From: Cryptomeria japonica
Taxonomy: Eukaryota; Streptophyta; Pinopsida; Cupressales; Cupressaceae
DNA: 64,000 bases
Direction: 5' to 3'
Assembly (NCBI RefSeq): GCF_030272615.1
Contig: NC_081405.1
Coordinates: 154,211,113 to 154,275,112 of the forward strand
The position numbers were made by a program, and so were the translations under genes. Positions within the stretch are counted from its first letter, which is position 1; each line of letters starts with the position of its first letter. The notes under the pieces were generated by a model. It was given only the letters and a program-made list of their open reading frames with translations, was not told where the DNA came from and ran no database searches. Shown here piece by piece: positions 22,640 to 35,371 of the stretch.

Positions 22640-22933
22640 TCATAAATGTAGCTGGGGCATTGGTTGATGATATCCTGATCGGAGGTCTATCTTCGAGAAA
22701 AATGCTGCTCCTTTCATTTGCTCAAAAATATCCTCTATTCGAGGTAAGGGATATCTATTATTTATTGTGATCTTGTTCAACATCCTATAGTCAATGCGTA
22801 GTCTTAAGGTCCCATCCTTCTTCTTAACAAATAAGAATGGTGCTCCCCATGGTGATACACTTGGCCTTATTAATCCCTTAGCTAAGAGTTCCTCTAATTG
22901 CATTTTGAGTTCTTGTAATTTAGTTGTGTTCAT
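22640..22933 (-). pseudogene. Chromovirus RT N-terminal half, truncated by internal deletion
   Basis: The translation contains '[21 protein letters not shown]', '[10 protein letters not shown]' and [13 protein letters not shown], the RT fingers and first palm strand with its catalytic Asp. Right after GYHQ the sequence jumps to codons for [10 protein letters not shown] in another frame. The roughly 30-codon block normally between them (ending PFGL) is absent. A deletion of about 90-100 bp near 22655-22665 therefore destroyed the RT. Confidence 0.9.
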
Positions 22934-23049
22934 TTGATAAGGTGCCCTTGATACTGGTTTAGCTCTCCCGGTAGTAAGTCGATAGAAAAGTCAAAGTTCC
23001 TTTTAGGGGGTAAGCTTGGTAATTCTTCTGGAAATACATCCTTGAATTC

Positions 23050-23592
23050 TCATAAGAAAGGGGCATTTTCAAGGGTTGGGGTATTTTCCTCTGCTCCTTC
23101 ATCAATTTCAACCATATAGATTAGGCTTCCTCTTCTTCTTTCCTTCTTTAATTGCATGGCTAATATGGTTTCTATATTAATGGGGTTAAACTTTCCTTGG
23201 ATTTTGACCCTTTTTCCCCCATCATCCAAACATTCAACAACTTTGTTATAGCAATCTATGCTATCTTGATGATCTGTTAACCAACTCATTCCAATAATTA
23301 CATCATATAATCCTAGGGGTGCCACATAGAGATCTACCCTTGTTTCAAACTCAGGAAATTGTACCCATGCCCTTGGCAAACACTTAGTTACTTCCCTAGT
23401 TGCCTTATCCCCATATTGAACCGTCAATGATGACTCCATTTGATTAACTTTTAATACATATTTTCTTACTAATTCAGGTGAGATGAAACATTCAGATGAC
23501 CCAATGTCAATTAGAATTGAAATTGGTTGTTCAAATAGTGTACATGTAGTTTCCATGGGAACATTCTGGAGTTTTGTTCTTTGGTTCCTCAC
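23050..23592 (-). pseudogene. Chromovirus aspartic protease
   Basis: A 180-codon open segment with the retropepsin active-site strand ISILIDIGSSECFIS and the conserved 'YDVIIGMSWLTDH' flap region. The catalytic triplet, normally D-S/T-G, is D-I-G, which should reduce or abolish activity. It lies between the zinc knuckle and RT, as expected. It would cut the polyprotein in the particle. Confidence 0.9.
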
Positions 23593-23653
23593 TGCTGCAT
23601 AAATCCTTTGTTGAGGCCCTTGTTGCGGTTGATTGGCCCTAATTTGATCTCAT

Positions 23654-23695
23654 ATTTTGGGGCATTCTCTAGCAAAATGGTTTCCCCCATACATA
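23654..23695 (-). pseudogene. Chromovirus gag zinc knuckle
   Basis: The minus strand encodes CFMYGGNHFAREC. The C-x2-C-x4-H-x4-C pattern is kept except that the second Cys is Tyr (TAT for TGT). Confidence 0.85.
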
Positions 23696-24187
23696 AAACA
23701 CCCACCTGGAGGTCCCCTCCTGCCTTGATTCCTAGGGGGATCATTCCTTGTTTCACTGGCCCTCGGTGGATAAGTTATCCTGTTGTGTGGTCATTCATGT
23801 TATAATTGCCCCTGTTATTATTATTATTATTATTTCCATTCCTCTGATATTGATTAGGGAGGGGCCTTCTTTCATAAGAATTGTTCCTTTGACTTTTGTT
23901 GAAGTTAGTGTTCCCCTTGAATTCCTGCTTCCTTTTAAATGAGTGTTTCCCATTATAGTTCTGCCTTGTTGCTATTAGGGCTTGAATATTTCTCTCCTAC
24001 CTAAGGGACTTTTCAAGTACTTCATTCATGTTTTTGGGTCCAAGCATGTCAACCTCTGCCCCTATGTTGGTATTTAGTCCCAAAATGAACTTCTTGTTTG
24101 ACCTTCTTCATCCTTCTGGTACATAGGTACGTACTTAAGCAATTTGGTGAACTTATCCCAATATTGTTGGATTGATAGGGGCCCTTG

Positions 24188-24826
24188 TCATAGATTATGG
24201 AACTCTGTCACCTTCTCATCAAATAACAATTGTGGTAACCACCTTTTACGAAAATGGTGAACAAATTGATCCCATGTGATCGTATCCCTGCTATACCCAT
24301 TTTGCTCCTTTGTGTTGGTCCACCAACTAATTGCCTCCCTTGTTAGTTCATAGGAACCCCATAAGGCCTTGGTTGTTTCACTAAAATCGCTTAGTTTGAA
24401 ATACTTTTCCATTTCATTTAACCAATTTTCAGCTCCTTCATCAATTTGCTTCCCATCGAACTTAGGGGGGTGATTTTCTTCAAATCCTTAGAGAGTTCCA
24501 ACATGTTACTTTCTCTTATTGTCCATCACATTCCCTTGATTGCTACCAGGGTTCCCATTTTCAATTCCACTTCGATTTTCAATGTCATTCTGCCTTGCTC
24601 TAAGGTTCTGCATTGATTGCTCCAAGAAGTTGATCTTATCCCTTTGTTCGGTTAGCAAGTTGATTATGGCCTCAACCCCATCTTCGTTATTCCCTTGGTT
24701 TTGTTGATTCCCTTCATCATTTTCCTCATGGTTTTCTTCAAGGTTTTCCTCATGGTTAGGTTCCCTTTGTCTCCTAGTGGTAGCAAGTCTTCCATTTCCC
24801 CTTCCTCTTTCTCTTCCTCTAGCCAT
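24188..24826 (-). pseudogene. Chromovirus gag
   Basis: The N-terminal segment (24506-24826) starts MARGRERGRGNGR and continues with a Glu/Asn-rich stretch ('ENLEENHEENDEGNQQNQ') and a coil. After a frame break, 24188-24412 carries the retrotransposon gag core with 'WWTNTKEQNG', 'ITWDQFVHHFRKRWLP' and 'KVTEFHNL'. Together they form the capsid-like protein, start about 150 bp inside the PBS, and are broken by at least one frameshift. Confidence 0.88.
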
Positions 24827-24959
24827 CTAGGGTTTACATGTAAATTAAATTATATACTTAGTTCTTGATTTAAGATTTTATAATTTAATCTCTACCATTG
24901 CAAGACACTCCCTTAGTTGTGTAAGTTGAAGTGAGCACAAGGCCTAGATTTTAACCTTC

Positions 24960-24971
24960 GCTTTGATACCA
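24960..24971 (-). other. Chromovirus primer-binding site
   Basis: The minus strand reads TGGTATCAAAGC, two nucleotides from the 5' LTR. It matches the initiator-Met tRNA complement with one mismatch. Confidence 0.9.
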
Positions 24972-24973
24972 CA

Positions 24974-27900
24974 TGTAATAACCCACTATACTTAACCCAA
25001 GAAAATTTTGACAACATTTTTTTATTTATTTAATCATTTGTGTTTGATTCAATCGCATACTCTGGGCATCTATCCATTTGGATTATGCATTCATCCATCT
25101 GGGGTGAGCATCTAACCATATGGGTTAGGCATATGTCCATACGAGACAGGAGGTTTCATCTATCCAATACAGGATAGGCATCTACCCAAATAGGGTAGGC
25201 ATCTATCCAACTTGGGATAGGAGGTGCTCTAGCTAGAGACTTAGACTCATTGGGACCATTCGGGTCCTAAGTCACTCACTAAGAACTACACTCCTTTAAT
25301 AGGTGTTCATCGAGGTCGCTGCCCTTAGGAGCAAGTAAAATAATATATTGCAAGCTTGAATTCTGCCTCGAAATTTGGCCTAAAGCCTCGAGAAGTCAAG
25401 CAAATCCATACGGGATTTCTTCGGAGTATGCGTTGAATTACTTTTTCTTTTATTACACTTATCTTTCAATCAGGATTCTTCTTAATCCTTCTTCTTACCA
25501 AATCCTAGACCCCATCCCTAAATGCCTGAGTACTAGGGACAACTTCGTCCCTAGACTGCCTACATACCCGTTTCAGCAAGGGATCAAGGCGTATAATATA
25601 TAGTTTTGTTTTCTAATCTATGATTTAATGTAAACTGTTTGGTGGGTACGCAACCCTTTCTAGGTCAATGTCCCAGACAGTTTCTCTGTGGTTGCTACCC
25701 ACGATGATAGCTTTTAAGCAAAGGATCAAGGTGACCTATTGCTTGTGGCCTAAAATAACTAGGTCCTAATACCTATCATAAGTGTCACCCTTGACCCAAT
25801 TGTCAATCGTCAACAACTCTTCGAGATTAAGCCAAGTTTATCAAAGCATTTCACTCAATCACTCTAAGGGGTTTACTAAAGTTTATCTAGTGGATGTAAA
25901 TTCATTTAAAGATTATCTTATTAGGTTGTTGATCCAAGGGGGATTGCCCACCCCTTGGATTTTAACTTTCAAGTGTCCCTTATTACTCCCCGACGATTTA
26001 TAGGGACGATGCCACAGACGTCGTTGATGCAGATTTATTAGGCGTTAGGTGCAGTAGTTCAACATGACAACATTAACCGTAAGCGTGACCCAGAGGCACC
26101 GTATATACCAAACGTTGCTAAGTTTTAGTTTCCAACACCTCTTGTTGAGTTTTATAACTAAGAGAGCTAACTCTTATATTCAATGAACTTAAAATTATTC
26201 TAATGTAGACATAATTGAAACTCATATTGAGAAATATGCCACGAATTTATCTCTGCGTATAAATGAAGGAAATTCACTTGAAGTAGAATCTTATTAACGT
26301 TCAAAAAGAAGAATAAATTTAAATAAGAGATCTACCATCTAGTGACATCAATTACGCAACTAGCATGGATAAATAAGAAAGTGTAACTTGTATAGAAATA
26401 ACGAGAATTGAATAAATATACCACCACTAAAAGTAACTTGCATGACATTAAATTCATCTTTTTCTAATTTTACCCTCTTTTAAAATAATATTGATACTTA
26501 GGTAAGAAAGGAAATATCAATCTAAATTCGTGAAATAAATGAACCATCCAATTAAATAAATCTACTTAGTTAAAATTCATTGTGGAGAATTTAAATTGTT
26601 CATTCCTATCTAAGTTTTCCAATCACTTGACAAAATGATTTCCCATTTATCTAATCTAGATTCAATTGTTGGGACCTGTTTCCAATTTTAATCCCTTTTA
26701 GAATAAAATTTGATAAATTAACAATCCTTTTCTATGTATTTATATTCATATAATTAAAATTAGTATTAACATAATCTTAATATATTAATATTATTAATAA
26801 ATTATTATATTTTTATTCTATTTAAAACCTATTAATACCTAATCTTACTTTGATTAATTTTTATTTATGGAAATAATAACTACTGATTTATTTATTAGTG
26901 GTTAAATAAAATAAAAAATATAGATAATAGTTGTATGATGAAATTACAGAGTTACAGAGAATGATTTTCTCGAGGCATCAACAAATTTTACATATTCCTG
27001 AGATATATTTTTTTGAAAAGGTTTATTTATAGAGAATGATTTTCGGGAGGCATCAACAAATTTCACATAAAACTGAGATATATTTCTTTGAAAGGGTTTA
27101 TTTACTGATTTTCTGGAGGCATCAATAGATTTCACACATTCTTGAAAAAAAAAATTTGAAAGGGCTTATTTACAGAGAATGATTTTCCAGAGACATTGAT
27201 ATAAAACAATAATTTAAAGAAAGGGTTTATTTAAGAGAATAGAGGTAGAAAGAAAAATTCACTATTAAACATAGAGGTAGAAAGAAAAATTCACTATTAA
27301 GGAATAATATTTTCATTTGATTGATCAAAAACAAGATTCATATACAGGTAATTAATTTTTATTCAAAGTAAGTTTTATTCACCGAAAAGAAAAGAATAAA
27401 AGCAAGAAAACAAGATTCATGCACGGGTAATTAATTTTTATTCACGAGAGAAGAATTAATTCTTCGAAAAATAGCTAAATAGGAAAAATAGGATTTTTGC
27501 ACAAATCTAGACTTAAATAGAAAAGAAAGAAAAAGCAAGATCTCTTTCCTTCTTTTTCACTAAAGAAAATTAATTAAATAAATAGATATCCTTACATGCA
27601 TTTTTAAGGAGAAAAGGTTTACTTTTTTTTTGAAACAACAAATACATATATATTTTTTTTTTAGAATTAATAGAATTTTCTTTATTATTTTTTCTAATTA
27701 CTAAGATGGTAGATCTTTTATATGAAATAAATTCTAAGAGAGAAAAAAAAACTATTTCTTGCAAAATAAAAAGTTCACGTGTGTCAATTAAAAGAATGTG
27801 AAGAGAGGAGAACCTGGATACTCGAAGCTTGATGTAGAATCCCCTCCAAATTCTTCAAGCTAGCCTCCCTTGATCCTTCCTTGCAACTTTGAGAAATTTC

Positions 27901-28379
27901 TTCAAAACAACTACTTAGCAATCCTACAATGAAATGTGACTACAAAGAAAAACCTACTACTTTCAATAAGTTGAGAAGATTTCTTTCTTCAAAATAACCA
28001 ACTCCCTCTTTTAAAAAAATTGCATACATTATATAAAAAAGATCCCTCAATTCCACTATCAAGAAAATTAATTGAAAGAAATTATTCTTTTCCAATATTG
28101 GATCCATGCAAAATTGATTAATATCTTAGTGGGGGAGTTACATGCAAGGAAATTAAAGAATGAAGATTCCTCTGGAAGCTTCTAATTTCTCCTACAACAT
28201 GTGCCTATTTGAAAATGGAAAATTAAATAATGCCTATTTAAATTATTTTCTCCAAGTGTGTATGCTGGTCCATTATTTAACCTTTTATAATAATTATTCA
28301 ACCATATTTAATAGCTCAACCACAAAAAAATATAATAGTAATTATATCAAATTAAAAGTGACAAAGGAGGGTTATGACA
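24974..28379 (-). repeat. Chromovirus 5' LTR (coding orientation)
   Basis: Plus-strand ends are TGTAATAACCC and GGTTATGACA. It is shorter than its partner because of internal deletions around 27235. It also contains a private 31-32 bp tandem duplication at 27239-27300. Confidence 0.93.
27239..27300. repeat. Two-copy 32-bp tandem duplication
   Basis: The unit beginning ATAGAGGTAGAAAG occurs twice in a row. It sits exactly where the other LTR has about 300 extra bases, so it marks a deletion/duplication junction. Confidence 0.85.
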
Positions 28380-28384
28380 CTATC

Positions 28385-28990
28385 ATTCCCTAGATAAAAT
28401 GAAAGATAGCTAAATTTCCCAACGGTTTGTATTGTCCCAAAAAAAAAGAAATCAAGATATAATAAAAAGTAGAATAATGAAATAAATAGAAGAATGTAAA
28501 ATGCTCTATCTCTCCTATATCCATGTACCTACAAGGGTATCATGGGTGGACCAAGTAATATTAATAGACATATATAGGTAAGCTCGAGGGAACACAAATA
28601 ATCATACTAAAATCTATATTCTAAAGATAAGAAGCATATTTATCTAAGGAATTTATGCCAATAGATTGTTATTCTCTTGATCTTGATCATAGGGAGAGGG
28701 AGGTCAAGCCTATAAAAGAAATATTAGTAAAGAATTACCACACCTATGACTTGTAGCAAGAGATAAAGATCTAGATGCAAGAACATCATTATGGACATCT
28801 TGTGATATGGTTTTCAATGATCTTACAAAGATCATAGGCAATGCCAAATTATCCTCTAAAGATTTAAACTAGCCTCCTTGGGAAGGAGAGTCTAGTGAAT
28901 CTATGTTAGAGAAAGAGACAAGAGGAATACCACCACTAATCTCATGAATAGGAGTAGTGGCAGGCACAGAGGGAGTTGGAACTTTTACAA
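28385..28990. other. Spacer, nothing recognised
   Basis: This is the old flank of the chromovirus insertion. I see no domain, repeat boundary or RNA gene. Confidence 0.45.
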
Positions 28991-30420
28991 GAAGAACTAA
29001 TGGAAAGAGGTCTAGAGGAGGAAAAGATAGCGGATTAGACTTTTTCTTGTGAAATGATGGAATGGGACCTTTCTCAAACTCTCACTTAGGAGGTTGTTGA
29101 CAAATTTCAACATTAATGGTGGTAGGTATAATGAGATGGAAGATGTGTGACAAGATCACCATTGGATAACACCTTCATGTTTGGAATATCCAATTTCTCA
29201 ATGAAAGATGGAACATTAAGAAGGTTAAGAATCAATAAAAGTTTCATCGAGGGAGTTGGGAAATCATAGACACTTTTGAGGTGAGGTTCATTAGGATCAC
29301 ATAGAGGAATTATAAGTGGTACAAAATAAATAGTGACCAAAGGTGGATAAGGAGAAGAATTAGGCATGAGTAAGTCAGCAAGTGGTCACATAGGTGGAGG
29401 ATGGTCATCAACACATATATACATAACATCCTGCTTGTGAGATAATGCATGCCTATGATGCTTACACTCATGTACAAGTTGGTTTTGGTTGTTGTGAGGA
29501 TACAAAAACTATATAAGATACAAATAAGAAAACTCTGGTTCACTTTTGAAGTTATCTTCACCTCTAAAACTAGGGGAATAATAGGCCCTACAAGTGGAAG
29601 GTGAGGTGATTGAGGTGTATGCATTCTAGTTTATACCATAGGTTCCTTTCAACTTCCTCCTTAGAGGTAGTTGGAGGAATAGGAGGTGCCCTTAGAGGAT
29701 GAGACATAAATGGTCCAAAAGAGGATCCATGTCCAATAGGTTGCTTCCCCTTTCCTATTTATGAAGTAGATATGGATACACCAAGAATTACCGGTGGACG
29801 AAAAAACCCAAGGGGAAGATTTAAAGAACATAGAATATTTTCCCCTTATATTGTAGGAATAGTAGGAGGAACATAAGACATTATCTAGGGCTAGGACATA
29901 TTTTAAGAAATGGGAGGTCTACCCAACAAAACATGTTTAGCCCTAGCTCTTGAAGAGGAAGGAATGGAGGTAGAAACACGTTGATGTGATTTAGTAGATA
30001 CAAGGGAAGAAACCATAGGAGAGGATCAAGAGGAAAGTGTATAAGAAGACATTGAATACCCAACTTTTAACTTATAATATGCCTTGAATAATAGATCGCT
30101 ACAAATTTGTAGAGGTCTTAGAGGAGTATGTAAAAAATAATTCAGAGAAAACCCCCATGAGATACAAGTGGCTTATATCCATAAACTTGGATAATATGCA
30201 TTGTACCATCATGAGGAAACTTTAGAGTTTTAAGCACAATGAAAGTGGCTGCATTCATGAAAACTAGCCATGGAATGCCTAGTTTCACTTTGAATAGGTC
30301 AAATCTAGGAATGACAACAAATGTAGTTGTATTGACTTGGGTCTAACTTGAAACAACAAATTAATGGAACCCATAGTAGGCCAAGGGAGACCACCATGTG
30401 TATTATTGATCATAGGTAAA
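28990..30420 (-). pseudogene. Decayed Ty3/gypsy polyprotein fragment (protease and proline-rich linker)
   Basis: Minus-strand translation from about 30360 down gives 'VNTTTFVVIPRFDLFKVKLG', then GIPWLVFMNA and 'LKFPHDGTMHIIQVYGYKPL'. This resembles the retropepsin flap region (usual LG-x-PWL) of plant gypsy polyproteins. After a frameshift near 30140 it continues 'FLHTPLRPLQICSDLLFKAYY' and then a Pro/Ser-rich linker (29880-30060 and 29110-29700). Stops and shifts are frequent. No LTR, PBS or PPT was found, so it is an isolated fragment of a family different from the two other gypsy elements here. Confidence 0.5.
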
Positions 30421-33400
30421 CTACCATATTTATCCTTATGAAACCTATTATAAAAAAATGTTTCCTTTATTATGATATTGACCTTGCTTATAAGATAAAC
30501 AAGAGAACACCATTTATGGTTTTCTCATTAAAATGAGAAATGATATATAGAGATTTGTACTTTGTATCATAAGGTAGATAATTAGATGAAAGTGATATGA
30601 TATAATGACACACGCCTGAAATAATTAGGTTCATACATCAATGTAGTAGGAGGAGCTAAAGTTTCAATTGTTATGAAGTTGGCAAAATGTAATGGAAATG
30701 GATCTGAATAGATCTATAGTTGTTGATTCAGTTTGGAAACCAATTTATTAACACTTTTTTTTGTCATTGATTCAAGTGTTACTTGCATTTATGTGGTCTT
30801 GTACTATATGGAAATGATGCACGCATTAATCTATATCATGCCCAAGAACATGGTGAAATTGAAAAAATGTTTTTCCAGCATACCAAGTTGGATAAGGTTT
30901 ATCACTTAGAAGTGGTTTGATTTCAAGAAGTGTTATCAGTTTATTTTATTTTATTTTTTTGCATAATATTTAATAAATAATCAGATAGCTTGGTAAATGG
31001 TCTTCACTTATGAGGTGCTACATCCTAGACCTCAAAATCCCAAGGTATAATTATTAACTTCTCTCATGATTAAAAGGCTTATTTATTTTATGGTTTGTAG
31101 AAGAAGAATAACCACCCTAGTTATCGAGGTGATTCAATTAGGTTGAGATCCCATACTAACCAACAATTTGTTGATGATATTTCAAGAGGGTGCAAAGATG
31201 AGCAAAATAATTTATTTTTCATTTATAAGATTTTATCCCTACGCATTGGCTATAAGTTTATCATGAATACACATTGTACATTAGAATTTTAGAGTGTATA
31301 GGGAATTTGTGAGAATAATAATTGATATCTAAATATGAAATTAGTTTCCTTTTTAGTAGGTCCTTACTTACAATGGATGAGATTAGTAAACATGACCCGT
31401 GGTCCAATATTTGCCTAGAAGTGTTGGAGCAACCGATTGATTACTTGTTCAAATGTGTAAATTGAATTGTGAGGAAGAGAGAAAAACTAGTACATCTAGG
31501 TATCTTTCAATGACCATAGGAATAACTTTGCTAACAATGCAAAATATGTGTATTAAAAAAGAACCAACACTGATCCAATTTTTTAACTTGAATCACTAAA
31601 AAGTGACAAATATGTTTTCAATTTTGAAATGATGTAAACTTATAAAATGTGTATTATTCAATGCATTTATGTTTGTATTTTTTTGAAAAAATTATAAAAC
31701 TATTTGAATATATTTATTTATAAATTTGACACTATAATTTAATTGCTAATATAATGTTGAAAATGAAGTTACATGGAACACCACTCTTTATATAGTAACT
31801 TTTTTCCTTCAATTTTTTTTTTGTATTTATAACTTGAAACTTTAGTGCATGAATTTTTTTTTCAAGTTTTGATAAATACATTTGTCTAAGTAATTATTAA
31901 AATATGTGTGAATAAAAACCACATCTTTTCCATAGAATATCACCTTTTGCCCTACTATTTATCTAAAATAGAAATTTGTTTATACTATATTGCCATATAA
32001 TATTTTATTTAGTGTATCATTTTTTTTAAAAAAAATTTAAATAAGTTTTAGTATTTTTTCTTGATATGATAATAAACAATATATTTTGGTTTTAATCACC
32101 TACTTTTAGTAAAATAAATAATAAATAATAAAAATAATTAAACTATTACAAAAATATATAGTTGAAAACTACACTAATAGGTCTACAAAAGGTATTTTTA
32201 TATCTTTTATATATATTATCTACATGAGTAGGAGTTGCTGACACATCATGTTATTCAAACAATTTTATTTTCTGGTAAATTAGCCTCAAAGTGTGCTTCA
32301 TATCCATTTAGTAAATACTTTTAGTTGGAAAAGTTGTGGCCATATCTAATTTATTTAGAATGAATCTATCTAGATCATATGTTTGATAAAAGTTGAAATT
32401 TAGTTAGAAGTTCTTAAATTCACTTGTGATGATATGTTGGCCAAATGTATGACACAACTTTGTACTTTTACTCTAATGCATACTTGATCTCTCTTCTTTG
32501 TGGAGTTTTTTCTCTCAAAGGTTTCTCCATGTAAATCTTGTGTTATGTGATACTTTTATGTTGTTGATTTGTGCCTCATTGTTACTATCTTATGGTGATA
32601 TTATTCTTTATTCTTTATTCTTGTTGTTATAAGTTCACATAAGATAGGGTTATTAAGCATGATATGCAGGCTGATTTTTAACATCGTTGAGAAAAATGAT
32701 CTGATCATAATTTTTCACATGAAAAAATTTAATTTTTAGATTTGCATATAAGTTTCATATTTTTATGTTTTAGTTTTCCAAGCCTGTATCTCATACTTTG
32801 ATTGGTTTATTGGATAGAGATTGATCTTCACAACATGTGCTATTGAACCCTTTTAATTCTTAATATATAATTTGACCTACATGTCAGAAATAGGGGTTGA
32901 GAATTTATTTATTAGCATTTTGGACAAGTGTTATTCATTTTTCAATGTGGGTTTCTATTGAAGAGTGCAGATTTTTTAAAATAAAACAAGAAATCGGACA
33001 TTTTGTTCACTGAAAATGAATTGCTTGATCGTTTGGTATTGATTGTTGTGGATTCACTTTTTCATGTTTTGGATAATCTATTTAGATCTCCATTTGAATG
33101 TTCATCAATTCATTTTTCTATGAAATTCTAATTTGATTAAATCTGAATATCTTTAATTTTTGAATTTCCCTTAGATGATTGCATCAACACTTGTAGGAAT
33201 TGTGATATTTCTAATTAATACAATATTGGTTTGATATATCTAATTTAAACTTCCACTGTCTTAAAGAAAATTTATGGTTATCATTGTCTATTAGCATAGA
33301 TTTCATTATCATTTCTTGTTACCATATCATCTTTATTTATTTATTTCCAATTCATGTTAGGATGTAATAATAGTAAGATAAGCATTCACCTTCAAATCTT

Positions 33401-33640
33401 CTTACAATTATGCTCATATTTTGAAATATAATATTGTAAGTCTTGCATATTACATTTACTTTCAAAACTTGTGATTTCAGGACTTCATCTAAAAGTAAAT
33501 GTAATATGGAAGACTTCAAGTCAATTTTTCATATGTCCATGCCATCCCATTTCATGTGTCACATTTCTCTTTCTTAAAACAAATGACCGAAGATGTAGCC
33601 TCTATTGTTCCTTCATGTGTCTCCCTTGGAGATCATATAC
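30421..33640. other. AT-rich spacer, nothing recognised
   Basis: This 3.2 kb of very AT-rich DNA holds no motif-bearing frame. The 5' part of the hAT element would be expected near the right end, but no BED finger can be read. Confidence 0.45.
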
Positions 33641-35262
33641 AAAGAATACTCTAAGGCTAGTTTACTAATGGAGTATATGAGGCAAACTTGGATCATGATG
33701 GGTTGTTCTATTGTGATGGATGGGTAGACCGATATTGGACTTTGATAACTCATCAATATCAAGTTACATGTGTGGTTGGCTCGTATTTTCTTAGAATTAT
33801 TGATTGTTTAGGGAAATATAAGTACACAAACTTCCAATTTAATATTTTGAAAGAGGGCATAGAGGAGATTGGGGCCATGAATGTTATATGGGTAGTCACT
33901 AATTTAGCATATGTGTGTGAATTTTGTTGGTATGATGCTGGATGGTTCTTACAAGAACATATTTTGGAGCCCATGTGTTTATCCATTGAAATACACAAAG
34001 AAAATACATTGGATGAAGTAAGTGGTGGTAGAAGCTAAATATATTCAAATGTTCATTTGCAACCACCACAACTCATTTGCTCCATTCAAGATATTTTTAA
34101 AGAATGAATTCCTCAAACTTATGGAGACACGATATGTCAATTACTTCAATTATAGTTGATGGTGGTTAATTCAAAGGGGAGTAGATGGCATAATTCAAGT
34201 TCTAGTAAGGGAAAAAAGAAACATTAAATTAATGATACTTTCTAATGATTGGCTGTCTACTACGAGGTAAAATATTAGTACTTTTATTAATAAATTATTA
34301 ATTTTATTAAATATTAAATAAATTATTTGATTATTAATTTTTAATTTTAATGTTCAGTGTTTTAAATCTTAAAATTTTAATTTGTGAATTAATTTATTTA
34401 AATTTATTACATTTTGCGAATACATTTGCTTCTTCATCTCACCTATTATAGATGCCATTAGATATATTGATACAAATTATCATAGTCTTGGAGAGAGATA
34501 TGAGATATTTGACATCATGCTTGGAAAGAGCAAATATTTTTGGCTAAGGATATTAGCTTGTGGTTATATTAAAAACATATTAATTTCATTATGATGCAAC
34601 TTTGGAATGCCATGAAAACTCTGCTTCATGTGACAACCTTTAATCTAAATTCCAAAGGTTATGTACCAAACATTAGAAGGTTTCCTCCTTTTGATGACAA
34701 GGAGGTGAAAGAATGGTTGATGAAGGCATTTCAAAAGATATATTCAATTGAGGAGTCTATAATATTTCACTCATAACGGCTTTCCCTCACAAATCTTCAT
34801 GGTCCAACATTTGATAAACTAATGGCGAAGACATATAGAGATACATTAGGTCAAACCAACCCTATTGGATGGTGGACATTGTAACTAAATGATAAATTAG
34901 AGTTGAGGATGCTTATCATTTGCCTCCTTTCATAGGTTGTTGGTTCCTATATTATAGAGAGGAATTGGTCAACATAGAAATTTATCCACTCCCTCATGGT
35001 TTCATATGCTTACTTATAGGCCATTAAAGAAGCTACTGGTCATGTATAATGCTCTTTGACTTCAAGATCATGAAAATTTGGAGTACTGATAACCCCCATC
35101 TTCTTGATGGGATGTTGATCCTAAATATGTTTCCCAGGTTGATGGGGACGAGGAATAAGAGATATTGATTGGGATTCCATTGGATGAGGTAGAGCCTCAC
35201 AATAGCAGTGACTCAAAGGAGGACTTTAGTTTTGATGTAGTGTTGGAAAATATAGGTTAGGG
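33640..35262 (+). pseudogene. hAT transposase remnant, copy A (DUF659 to dimerisation domain)
   Basis: Read on the plus strand, 33685-34020 gives GCSIVMDGWVDR, then 'YFLRIIDCLGKY' and 'GIEEIGAMNVIWVVTNLA'. This is the DUF659 part of plant hAT transposases (usual GCTIMSDGWTDR...VVTDNA), with the second conserved Asp lost in VVTNLA. Further along, 34590-34770 holds a 61-codon segment, and the C-terminal dimerisation region appears around 34870-35010 (NPIGWW, then 'ERNWST', usual CERNWS). Stops and frame changes are many. No terminal inverted repeats or 8-bp TSD could be found. A second copy of the C-terminal half lies at 59370-60410. Confidence 0.7.
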
Positions 35263-35320
35263 ACAACAATAAAATTTCTTTATTTTTGTATTTTCACATT
35301 GTAGTTGAAAGTGGACTTTG

Positions 35321-35323
<3 letters not shown>

Positions 35324-35367
<44 letters not shown>
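35324..35367. repeat. (TG)22 microsatellite
   Basis: Forty-four bases of perfect TG repeat. The paralogous position in copy B (near 60465-60500) has no such run, so it expanded after the duplication. Confidence 0.97.

Positions 35368-35371
<4 letters not shown>

Larger units (their letters stand above)
16408..28379 (-). mobile_element. Ty3/gypsy chromovirus (Tekay/Del-like), structurally complete, inactive
   Basis: An 11,972-bp element with an exact 5-bp TSD, CTATC (16403-16407 and 28380-28384), LTRs of 3849 and 3406 bp, a PBS for initiator-Met tRNA and a PPT. The minus-strand coding order is gag, zinc knuckle, protease, RT, RNase H, integrase with GPY/F module, then a chromodomain-like tail. 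Integrase after RNase H places it in Ty3/gypsy. The chromodomain and very long LTRs suggest the Tekay/Del lineage (inference). The RT carries an internal deletion and an active-site substitution, and frames are broken in gag and integrase, so it is non-autonomous now. Confidence 0.95.

Noticed and set aside
29113-29624. Two overlapping minus-strand frames as a membrane protein (hydrophobic, Leu/Pro-rich)
   Set aside because: They are in broken frames continuing the decayed gypsy linker; hydrophobicity comes from frame-shifted Pro/Ser/Leu codons.
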